Below are positions 41,245-52,275 of a stretch of 64,000 nucleotides of DNA, in pieces. The stretch comes from Eunapius fragilis (taxonomy: Eukaryota > Porifera > Demospongiae > Spongillida > Spongillidae). The stretch spans positions 592,001 to 656,000 of the forward strand of contig OY811977.1 of NCBI GenBank assembly GCA_963681505.1, given 5' to 3'. Position 1 is the stretch's first letter. Each line of letters starts with the position of its first letter. The notes beneath the pieces are model-generated. The model was not told the DNA's origin and ran no database searches. It saw only the letters and a list, made by a program, of their open reading frames with translations. The translations under genes and the position numbers were made by a program.

Positions 41245-44060
41245 ACATTCCTACGGAAACCACCCATACATCTCTATTGGAAATATTGACAATCTTAGCA
41301 TCGAGGTGTTGATGAGACATGCAATATGAGCAAACCACTGCACACATGGAGGATAGCAGTAACCACTCCTCTATCTGTTTTAAATGCCACCCCGAGCATA
41401 CCTGCTTCGGTATGGGTTAATCAAGCGATTCAAAAGTAGGTTCCCACCCATACATTCCTTAGGGAAACCACCCATACATCTCTATGGGAAATATTGACTA
41501 TCTTAGCATCAAGGTGTTGAAGAAACTTGCAATATGAGCAAACCACTGCACACATGAAAGATAGCAATAACCACTCCTCTATCTCTTTTTAATGCCACCC
41601 CGAGCATACTAGCTTTGGTATGGGTTTACCAAGCGATTCAAAAGTAGGTTCCCACCCATACATTTCTATGGGAAATTTTTGACTATCTTAGCATCGAGGT
41701 GTTGATGAGACATGCAAAATGAGCAAACCACTGCACACATGAAAGATAGCAGTAACCTCTCCTCTATCACTTTTTAATGCCACCCCGAGCATACCTGCTT
41801 CGGAATGGGTTAATCAAGCGATTTAAAAGTAGGTTCCCACCCATACATTCCTATGGAAACCACCCATACATTTCTATGGGAAATATTGACTATCTTAGCA
41901 TCGAGGTGTTGATGAGACTTGCAATATGAGCAAACCACTGCACACATGGAGGATAGCAGTAACCACTCCTCTATCTGTTTTAAAAGCCACTCCGAGCATA
42001 CCTGCTTTGGTATGGGTTAATCAAGCGATTTAAAAGTAGGTTCCCACCCATACATTCCTTTGGGAAACCACCCATACATCTCTATGGGAAATATTGACTA
42101 TCTTAGCATCGAGGTGTTGAAGAGACATGCAATATGAGCAAACCACTGCACACATGAAAGATAGCAGTAACCACTCCTCTATCACTTTTTAATGCCACCC
42201 CGAGCATACCTGCTTCGGAATGGGTTAATCAAGCGATTTAAAAGTAGGTTCCCACCCATACATTCCTATGGGAAACCACCCATACATCTCTATGGGAAAT
42301 GTTGACTATCTTAGCATCGAGGTGTTGATGAGACATGCATATGAGCAAACCACTGCACACATGAAAGATAGCAGTAACCGCTCCTCTATCACTTTTTAAT
42401 GCCACCCTGAGCATACCTGCTTTGGTATGGGTTTACCAAGCGATTCAAAAGTAGGTTCCCACCCATACATTTCTAAGGGAAATTTTTGACTCTCTTAGCA
42501 TCGATGTGTTGATGAGACATGTAATATGAGCAAACCACTACACATATGGAAGATAGCAGTAACCACTCCTCTATCTGTTTTAAATGCCACCCCGAACATA
42601 CCTGCTTCGGAATGGGTTAATCAAGCGATTTAAAAGTGGGTTCCCACCCATACATTCCTACGGAAACCACCCATACATTTCAATTGGAAATATTGACAAT
42701 CTTAGCATCGAGGTGTTGATGAGACTTGCAATATGAGCAAACCACTGCACACATGGAGGATAGCAGTAACCACTCCTCTATCTGTTTTAAATGCCACCCC
42801 GAGCATACCTGCTTCGGTATGGGTTAATCAAGCGATTCAAAAGTAGGTTCCCACCCATACATTCCTTAGGGAAACCACCCATACATCTCTATGGGAAATA
42901 TTGACTATCTTAGCATCAAGGTGTTGAAGAAACTTGCAATATGAGCAAACCACTGCACACATGAAAGATAGCAATAACCACTCCTCTATCTCTTTTTAAT
43001 GCCACCCCGAGCATACTAGCTTTGGTATGGGTTTACCAAGCGATTCAAAAGTAGGTTCCCACCCATACATTTCTATGGGAAATTTTTGACTATCTTAGCA
43101 TCGAGGTGTTGATGAGACATGCAAAATGAGCAAACCACTGCACACATGAAAGATAGCAGTAACCTCTCCTCTATCACTTTTTAATGCCACCCCGAGCATA
43201 CCTGCTTCGGAATGGGTTAATCAAGCGATTTAAAAGTAGGTTCCCACCCATACATTCCTATGGAAACCACCCATACATTTCTATGGGAAATATTGACTAT
43301 CTTAGCATCGAGGTGTTGATGAGACTTGCAATATGAGCAAACCACTGCACACATGGAGGATAGCAGTAACCACTCCTCTATCTGTTTTAAAAGCCACTCC
43401 GAGCATACCTGCTTTGGTATGGGTTAATCAAGCGATTTAAAAGTAGGTTCCCACCCATACATTCCTTTGGGAAACCACCCATACATCTCTATGGGAAATA
43501 TTGACTATCTTAGCATCGAGGTGTTGAAGAGACATGCAATATGAGCAAACCACTGCACACATGAAAGATAGCAGTAACCACTCCTCTATCACTTTTTAAT
43601 GCCACCCCGAGCATACCTGCTTCGGAATGGGTTAATCAAGCGATTTAAAAGTAGGTTCCCACCCATACATTCCTATGGGAAACCACCCATACATCTCTAT
43701 GGGAAATGTTGACTATCTTAGCATCGAGGTGTTGATGAGACATGCATATGAGCAAACCACTGCACACATGAAAGATAGCAGTAACCGCTCCTCTATCACT
43801 TTTTAATGCCACCCTGAGCATACCTGCTTTGGTATGGGTTTACCAAGCGATTCAAAAGTAGGTTCCCACCCATACATTTCTATGGGAAATTTTTGACTCT
43901 CTTAGCATCGATGTGTTGATGAGACATGTAATATGAGCAAACCACTACACATATGGAAGATAGCAGTAACCACTCCTCTATCTGTTTTAAATGCCACCCC
44001 GAACATACCTGCTTCGGAATGGGTTAATCAAGCGATTTAAAAGTGGGTTCCCACCCATAC
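41245..44060 (+). repeat. 1407-bp tandem duplication in satellite 3 (about 7 monomers)
   Basis: The rare variants ATTCCTTAGGGAAACC (41455 and 42862), AAGTGGGTTCCCACC (42635 and 44042) and the shortened ACATGCATATGAGC recur exactly 1407 bp apart. The two copies look almost identical. One visible difference is TTTCTAAGGGAAATT in the first against TTTCTATGGGAAATT in the second. Confidence 0.8.
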
Positions 44061-44516
44061 ATTCCTACGGAAACCACCCATACATTTCAATTGGAAATAT
44101 TGACAATCTTAGCATCGAGGTGTTGATGAGACTTGCAATATGAGCAAACCACTGCACACATGGAGGATAGCAGTAACCACTCCTCTATGTGTTTTAAATG
44201 CCACCTTGAGCATACCTGCTTCGGTATGGGTTAATCAAGCGATTCAAAAGTAGGTTCCCACCCATACATTCCTTTGGGAAACCACCCATACATCTCTATG
44301 GGAAATATTGACTATCTTAGCATCGAGGTGTTGAAGAGAGTTGCAATATGAGCAAACCACTGCACACATGAAAGATAGCAATAACCACTCCTCTATCTCT
44401 TTTTAATGCCACCCCGAGCATACTAGCTTTGGTATGGGTTTACCAAGCGATTCAAAAGTAGGTTCCCACCCATACATTTCTATGGGAAATTTTTGACTAT
44501 CTTAGCATCGAGGTGT

Positions 44517-47500
44517 TGATGAGACATGCAAAATGAGCAAACCACTGCACACATGAAAGATAGCAGTAACCACTCCTCTATCACTTTTTAATGCCACCCT
44601 GAGCCTACCTGCTTTGGTATGGGTTAACCAAGCGATTCAAAAGTAGGTTCCCACCCATACATTTCAGTGGGAAATTTTTGACTATCTTAGCATCGAGGTG
44701 TTGATGAAACATGCAATATGAGCAAACCACTGCACACATGGAAGATAGCAGTAACCAGGCCTCTATCTGTCTAAAATGCCACCCCGAGCAAACCTGCTTC
44801 GGTATGGGTTAACCAAGCGATTCAAAAGTAGGTTCCCACTCGTACATTTCTGTGGGAAATTTTTGACTATCTTAGCATCGAGGTGTTGATGAGACATGCA
44901 ATATGAGCAAACCACTGCACACATGGAAGATAGCAGTAACCACACCTCCATCTGTCTAAAATGACACCCTGAGCAATCCTGCTTCGGTATGGGTTAACCA
45001 AGCGATTCAAAACTAGGTTCACACCCATACATTCCTTTTGGAAACCACCCATACATTTCTGTGGGAAATTTTTGACTATCTTAGCATCGAGTGTTGATGA
45101 GACATGCAATATGAGCAAACCACTGCACACATGGAAGATAGCAGTAACCACTCCTCTATCTGTCTATAATGCCACCCCGAGCAAACCTGCTTCGGTATGG
45201 GTTAACCAAGCGATTCAAAAGTAGGTTCCCACCCATACATTCCTATGGGAAACCACCCCTACATCTCTATGGGAAATTTTTTACTATCTTAGCATGGAGG
45301 TGTTGATGAGACATGTAATATGAGCAAACCACTACACACATGAAAGATAGCATTAACCACTCCTCTATCTGTTATAAATGCCACCCCGAGCATAACTGCT
45401 TTGGTATGGGTTAACTAAGCGATTCAAAAGTAGGTTCCCACCCATACATTTCTGTGGGAAATTTTTGACTATCTTAGCATCGAGGTGTTGATGAGACTTG
45501 CAATATGAGCAAACCACTGCACACATAGAAAATAGCAGTAACCACTCCTCTATCTGTTTTAAATGCCACCCCGAGCATACCTGCTTCGGAATGGGTTAAT
45601 CAAGCGATTTGAAAGTAGGTTCCCACCCATACATTCCTACGGAAACCACCCATACATCTCTATGGGAAATATTGACAATCTTAGCATCGAGGTGTTGATG
45701 AGACTTGCAATATGAGCAAACCACTGCACACATGGAGGATAGCAGTAACCACTCCTCTATCTGTTTTAAAAGCCTCTCCGAGCATACCTGCTTTGGTATG
45801 GGTTTATCAAGCGATTTAAAAGTAGGTTCCCACCCATACATTCCTTTGGGAAACCACCCATACATCTCTATGGGAAATATTGACTATCTTAGCATCGAGG
45901 TGTTGAAGAGACATGCAATATGAGCAAACCACTGCACACATGAAAGATAGCAGTAACCACTCCTCTATCACTTTTTAATGCCACCCCGAGCATACCTGCT
46001 TCGGAATGGGTTAATCAAGCGATTTAAAAGTAGGTTCCCACCCATACATTCCTATGGGAAACCACCCATTCATCTCTATGGGAAATGTTGACTATCTTAG
46101 CATCGAGGTGTTGATGAGACATGCATATCAGCAAACCACTGCACACATGAAAGATAGCAGTAACCGCTCCTCTATCACTTTTTAATGCCACCCTGAGCAT
46201 ACCTGCTTTGGTATGGGTTTACCAAGCGATTCAAAAGTAGGTTCCCACCCATATATTTCTATGGGAAATTTTTGACTCTCTTAGCATCGAGGTGTTGATG
46301 AGACATGTAATATGAGCAAACCACTACACATATGGAAGATAGCAGTAACCACTCCTCTATCTGTTTTAAATGCCACCCCGAGCATACCTGCTTCGGAATG
46401 GGTTAATCAAGCGATTTAAAAGTAGGTTCCCACCCATACATTCCTACGGAAACCACCCATACATCTCTATTGGAAATATTGACAATCTTAGCATCGAGGT
46501 GTTGATGAGACATGCAATATGAGCAAACCACTGCACACATTGAGGATAGCAGTAACCACTCCTCTATCTGTTTTAAATGCCACCTTGAGCATACCTGCTT
46601 CGGTATGGGTTAATCAAGCGATTCAAAAGTAGGTTCCCACCCATACATTCCTTTGGGAAACCACCCATACATCTCTATGGGAAATATTGACTATCTTAGC
46701 ATCGAGGTGTTGATGAGACATGCAAAATGAGCAAACCACTGCACACATGAAAGATAGCAGTAACCACTCCTCTATCACTTTTTAATGCCACCCTGAGCCT
46801 ACCTGCTTTGGTATGGGTTAACCAAGCGATTCAAAAGTAGGTTCCCACCCATACATTTCAGTGGGAAATTTTTGACTATCTTAGCATCGAGGTGTTGATG
46901 AAACATGCAATATGAGCAAACCACTGCACACATGGAAGATAGCAGTAACCAGGCCTCTATCTGTCTAAAATGCCACCCCGAGCAAACCTGCTTCGGTATG
47001 GGTTAACCAAGCGATTCAAAAGTAGGTTCCCACTCGTACATTTCTGTGGGAAATTTTTGACTATCTTAGCATCGAGGTGTTGATGAGACATGCAATATGA
47101 GCAAACCACTGCACACATGGAAGATAGCAGTAACCACACCTCCATCTGTCTAAAATGACACCCTGAGCAATCCTGCTTCGGTATGGGTTAACCAAGCGAT
47201 TCAAAACTAGGTTCACACCCATACATTCCTTTTGGAAACCACCCATACATTTCTGTGGGAAATTTTTGACTATCTTAGCATCGAGTGTTGATGAGACATG
47301 CAATATGAGCAAACCACTGCACACATGGAAGATAGCAGTAACCACTCCTCTATCTGTCTATAATGCCACCCCGAGCAAACCTGCTTCGGTATGGGTTAAC
47401 CAAGCGATTCAAAAGTAGGTTCCCACCCATACATTCCTATGGGAAACCACCCCTACATCTCTATGGGAAATTTTTTACTATCTTAGCATGGAGGTGTTGA

Positions 47501-48904
47501 TGAGACATGTAATATGAGCAAACCACTACACACATGAAAGATAGCATTAACCACTCCTCTATCTGTTATAAATGCCACCCCGAGCATAACTGCTTTGGTA
47601 TGGGTTAACTAAGCGATTCAAAAGTAGGTTCCCACCCATACATTTCTGTGGGAAATTTTTGACTATCTTAGCATCGAGGTGTTGATGAGACTTGCAATAT
47701 GAGCAAACCACTGCACACATAGAAAATAGCAGTAACCACTCCTCTATCTGTTTTAAATGCCACCCCGAGCATACCTGCTTCGGAATGGGTTAATCAAGCG
47801 ATTTGAAAGTAGGTTCCCACCCATACATTCCTACGGAAACCACCCATACATCTCTATGGGAAATATTGACAATCTTAGCATCGAGGTGTTGATGAGACTT
47901 GCAATATGAGCAAACCACTGCACACATGGAGGATAGCAGTAACCACTCCTCTATCTGTTTTAAAAGCCTCTCCGAGCATACCTGCTTTGGTATGGGTTTA
48001 TCAAGCGATTTAAAAGTAGGTTCCCACCCATACATTCCTTTGGGAAACCACCCATACATCTCTATGGGAAATATTGACTATCTTAGCATCGAGGTGTTGA
48101 AGAGACATGCAATATGAGCAAACCACTGCACACATGAAAGATAGCAGTAACCACTCCTCTATCACTTTTTAATGCCACCCCGAGCATACCTGCTTCGGAA
48201 TGGGTTAATCAAGCGATTTAAAAGTAGGTTCCCACCCATACATTCCTATGGGAAACCACCCATTCATCTCTATGGGAAATGTTGACTATCTTAGCATCGA
48301 GGTGTTGATGAGACATGCATATCAGCAAACCACTGCACACATGAAAGATAGCAGTAACCGCTCCTCTATCACTTTTTAATGCCACCCTGAGCATACCTGC
48401 TTTGGTATGGGTTTACCAAGCGATTCAAAAGTAGGTTCCCACCCATATATTTCTATGGGAAATTTTTGACTCTCTTAGCATCGAGGTGTTGATGAGACAT
48501 GTAATATGAGCAAACCACTACACATATGGAAGATAGCAGTAACCACTCCTCTATCTGTTTTAAATGCCACCCCGAGCATACCTGCTTCGGAATGGGTTAA
48601 TCAAGCGATTTAAAAGTAGGTTCCCACCCATACATTCCTACGGAAACCACCCATACATCTCTATTGGAAATATTGACAATCTTAGCATCGAGGTGTTGAT
48701 GAGACATGCAATATGAGCAAACCACTGCACACATTGAGGATAGCAGTAACCACTCCTCTATCTGTTTTAAATGCCACCTTGAGCATACCTGCTTCGGTAT
48801 GGGTTAATCAAGCGATTCAAAAGTAGGTTCCCACCCATACATTCCTTTGGGAAACCACCCATACATCTCTATGGGAAATATTGACTATCTTAGCATCGAG
48901 GTGT
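44517..48904 (+). repeat. 2194-bp near-identical tandem duplication in satellite 3 (about 11 monomers)
   Basis: The copies, about 44517-46710 and 46711-48904, show no difference in the stretches compared by eye. Private variants such as CATTTCAGTGGGAAATT, AACCAGGCCTCTATC, CACTCGTACATTTC, AAATTTTTTACTATC, CACCCATTCATCTC and TGCATATCAGCAAACC recur 2194 bp apart. Open frames at 44763, 44867, 45596 and 45705 have identical translations at 46957, 47061, 47790 and 47899. This is probably the youngest duplication in the window, or else an assembly artefact. Confidence 0.85.
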
Positions 48905-51586
48905 TGAAGAGACTTGCAATATGAGCAAACCACTGCACACATGAAAGATAGCAATAACCACTCCTCTATCTCATTTTAATGCCACCCCGAGCATACTAGC
49001 TTTGGTATGGGTTTACCAAGCGATTCAAAAGTAGGTTCCCACCCATACATTTCTATGGGAAATTTTTGACTATCTTAGCATCGAGGTGTTGATGAGACAT
49101 GCAAAATGAGCAAACCACTGCACACATGAAAGATAGCAGTAACCACTCCTCTATCACTTTTTAATGCCACCCTGAGCATACCTGCTTTGGTATGGGTTAA
49201 CCAAGCGATTCAAAAGTAGGTTCCCACCCATACATTTCTGTGGGAAATTTTTGACTATCTTAGCATCGAGGTGTTGATGAAACATGCAATATGAGCAAAC
49301 CACTGCACACATGGAAGATAGCAGTAACCAGGCCTCTATCTGTCTAAAATGCCACCCCGAGCAAACCTGCTTCGGTATGGGTTAACCAAGCGATTCAAAA
49401 GTAGGTTCCCACTCATACATTTCTGTGGGAAATTTTTGACTATCTTAGCATCGAGGTGTTGATGAGACATGCAATGTGAGCAAACCACTGCACACATGGA
49501 GGATAGCAGTAACCACACCTCCATCTGTCTAAAATGACACCCTGAGCAAACCTGCTTCGGTATGGGTTAACCAAGCGATTCAAAACTAGGTTCACACCCA
49601 TACATTCCTTTTGGAAACCACCCATACATTTCTGTGGGAAATTTTTGACTATCTTAGCATCGAGCGTTGATGAGACATGCAATATGAGCAAACCACTGCA
49701 CACATGGAAGATAGCAGTAACCACTCCTCTATCTGTCTAAAATGCCACCCCGAGCAAACCTGCTTCGGTATGGGTTAACCAAGCGATTCAAAAGTAGGTT
49801 CCCACCCATACATTCCTATGGGAAACCACCCCTACATCTCTATGGGAAATTTTTTACTATCTTAGCATGGAGGTGTTGATGAGACATGTAATATGAGCAA
49901 ACCACTACACACATGGAAGATAGCATTAACCACTCCTCTATCTGTTATGAATGCCACCCCGAGCATAACTGCTTTGGTATGGGTTAACTAAGCGATTCAA
50001 AAGTAGGTTCCCACCCATACATTTCTGTGGGAAATTTTTGACTATCTTAGCATCGAGTTGTTGATGAGACTTGCAATATGAGCAAACCACTGCACACATG
50101 GAAAATAGCAGTAACCACTCCTCTATCTGTTTTAAATGCCACCCCGAGCATACCTGCTTCGGAATGGGTTAATCAAGCGATTTGAAAGTAGGTTCCCACA
50201 CATACATTCCTACGGAAACCACCCATACATCTCTATGGGAAATATTGACAATCTTAGCATCGAGGTGTTGATGAGACATGCAATATGAGCAAACCACTGC
50301 ACACATGGAGGATAGCAGTAACCACTCCTCTATCTGTTTTAAATGCCACCCCGAGCATACCTGCTTCGGAATGGGTTAATCAAGCGATTCAAAAGTAGGT
50401 TCCCACCCATACATTCCTTTGGGATACCACCCATACATCTCTATGGGAAATATTGACTATCTTAGCATCGAGGTGTTGATGAGACTTGCAATATGAGCAA
50501 ACCACTGCACACATGATAGATAGCAATAACCACTCCTCTATCTCTTTTTAATGCCACCCCGAGCATACTAGCTTTGGTATGGGTTTACCAAGCAATTCAA
50601 AAGTAGGTTCCCACCCATACATTTCTATGGGAAATTTTTGACTATCTTAGCATCGAGGTGTTGATGAGACATGCAAAATGAGCAAACCACTGCACACATG
50701 AAAGATAGCAGTAACCACTCCTCTATCACTTTTTAATGCCACCCTGAGCATACCTGCTTTGGTATGGGTTAACCAAGCGATTCAAAAGTAGGTTCCCACC
50801 CATACATTCCTATGGGAAACCACCCATACATCTCTATGGGAAATATTGACTATCTTAGCATCGAGGTGTTGAAGAGACTTGCAATATGAGCAAACCACTG
50901 CACACATGAAAGATAGCAGTAACCACTCCTCTATCACTTTTTAATGCCACCCCGAGCATACCTGCTTTGGTATGGGTTTACCAAGCGATTCAAAAGAAGG
51001 TTCCCACACATACATTTCTATTGGAAATTTTGACTATCTTAGCATCGAGGTGTTGATGAGACATGCAATATGAGCAAACCACTGCACACATGGAAGATAG
51101 CAGTAACCAGTCCTCTTTGTGTCTAAAATGCCACCCCGAGCAAACCTGCTTCGGTATGGGTTAACCAAGCGATTCAAAAGTAGGTTCCCACCCATACATT
51201 CCTTTGGGAAACCACCCATACATCTCTATGGGAAATATTGACTATCTTAGCATCGAGGTGTTGATGAGACTTGCAATATGAGCAAACCACTGCACTCATG
51301 GAAGATAGCAGTAACCACTCCTCTATCAGTTTTAAATGCCACCCCGAGCATACCTGCTTCGGAATGGGTTAATCAAGCGATTTTAAAGTAGGTTCCCACC
51401 CATACATTCCTTTGGGAAACCATCCATACATCTCTATGGGAAATATTGACTATCTTAGCATCGAGGTGTTGAAGAGACTTGCAATATGAGCAAACCACTG
51501 CACACATGGAAGATAGCATTAACCACTCCTCTATCTCTTTTTAATGCCACCCCGAGATACTAGCTTTGGTATGGGTTTACCAAGCG

Positions 51587-51633
51587 TGTTCACCTCTCTT
51601 GTAGCGGCTTAAACGAGTGACTAGGACACTACA
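51587..51633 (+). repeat. 5' LTR remnant (3'-terminal 47 bp only)
   Basis: The sequence from TGTTCACCTCTCTTG to GACACTACA matches the last 47 bp of the 3' LTR (55853-55899) except for one base near the end, where ACTACA here is ACTAAA there. Everything upstream is satellite 3, so about 90 bp of the expected LTR is missing. The CA end and the following primer-binding region mark the LTR/internal boundary. Confidence 0.85.
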
Positions 51634-51652
51634 TTTTTGGCGACGAGGGTAA
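51634..51652 (+). other. Primer-binding-site-like segment
   Basis: TTTTTGGCGACGAGGG directly follows the CA end of the 5' LTR, where a tRNA primer-binding site is expected. TGG at the start of the complement to a tRNA 3' CCA is present in TGGCGACGAGG. I cannot say which tRNA it matches without a tRNA set from the host. Confidence 0.55.
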
Positions 51653-51681
51653 AGTACAACTCTTTTGTTTGCTGTCACGAA

Positions 51682-52275
51682 ATGGCGGCGAAACACGGGT
51701 TTTTGCCGGAGTTCGTGCCAGGGACAGAAGAGTGGGGGTCATATGTGGAGCGCGCTGAGCACTACTTTGTGGCGAATCGAGTCGACACACAGGAGACTCG
51801 ACGCGCCGTTCTACTGAATTCATGTGGTGCGCCGATGTATCGACTAATACGAAATTTGTCGACACCACTTAAACCAGGTGAGAAAACCTATAAGGAGATT
51901 GTAGAGTTAGTGGCTAGCCTCCTCCAACCAAAGCCTTCAGTTATTATGCAGCGGTTCAAATTTAATTCCCGTGTAAGGGGAGAAGGGGAGTCCATTGCGG
52001 ATTTTGTAGCTGCTTTAAGACAATTGTCAGAACATTGTGCATTTGGTGATTCTCTGCAGGACGTATTAAGAGACCGTTTAGTTTGCTGGGTCAAAGACGA
52101 GCGTATTCAGAGGCGCCTACTAGGAGAGGTTGAGTTAACATTCGCAAGGTCATTTCAAATAGCCTTAGCAGTGGAATCTGCAAATAAACATGCAATTGAG
52201 TTACAATCCTCTGTGCCTACCACTGTACCCCCCGTGATCAATGCGGTAGGAAGTAGACCAAAGGATAAGGCTTAA
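51682..52275 (+). CDS. gag: Retrotransposon gag (capsid region), ended by an in-frame stop before the zinc knuckles
   Basis: The first ATG after the primer-binding region (51682) gives a 197-residue protein. It opens MAAKHGFLPEFVPGTEEW and continues with a helix-rich region (YVERAEHYFVANRV, VLLNSCGAPMYRLIRNL, SVIMQRFKFNSRVR, SIADFVAALRQLSEHCAF) typical of the Ty3/Gypsy gag capsid domain, which assembles the particle shell in the cytoplasm. The frame stays open upstream to 51637, but through LTR-proximal sequence without an ATG. It stops at TAA 52273-52275, only 12 bp before the first nucleocapsid zinc knuckle, which continues in the same frame. In related elements the knuckles belong to gag, so this stop is probably a mutation, though a readthrough gag/pol boundary cannot be excluded. 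Confidence 0.85.
   Translation: MAAKHGFLPEFVPGTEEWGSYVERAEHYFVANRVDTQETRRAVLLNSCGAPMYRLIRNLSTPLKPGEKTYKEIVELVASLLQPKPSVIMQRFKFNSRVRGEGESIADFVAALRQLSEHCAFGDSLQDVLRDRLVCWVKDERIQRRLLGEVELTFARSFQIALAVESANKHAIELQSSVPTTVPPVINAVGSRPKDKA

Larger units (their letters stand above)
25856..51586 (+). repeat. Satellite 3: mixed 185-bp and about 208-bp monomer array
   Basis: About 130 monomers. The mark AGGTGTTG occurs at 26151, 26359, 26544 and 26729, giving steps of 208, 185 and 185 bp. Long monomers carry two tandem copies of a motif of about 23 bp (CCCATACATTCCTATGGGAA followed by CCA, then CCCATACATCTCTATGGGAA); short ones carry one. Other constant parts are ATGAGCAAACCACTGCACAC, ATAGCAGTAACCACTCC, AATGCCACCCCGAGCATACC and GGTATGGGTTAACCAAGCG. 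Read against satellite 2, the order and spacing of many words agree, so the families share ancestry. Minus-strand open frames of 60-103 codons recur with the repeats and are not genes. The array ends where the retroelement begins. Confidence 0.95.

Noticed and set aside
25856..51586. CRISPR array
   Set aside because: The repeated units are contiguous, long (185-208 bp) and diverged, with no constant short repeat separated by unique spacers, and the context is eukaryotic.
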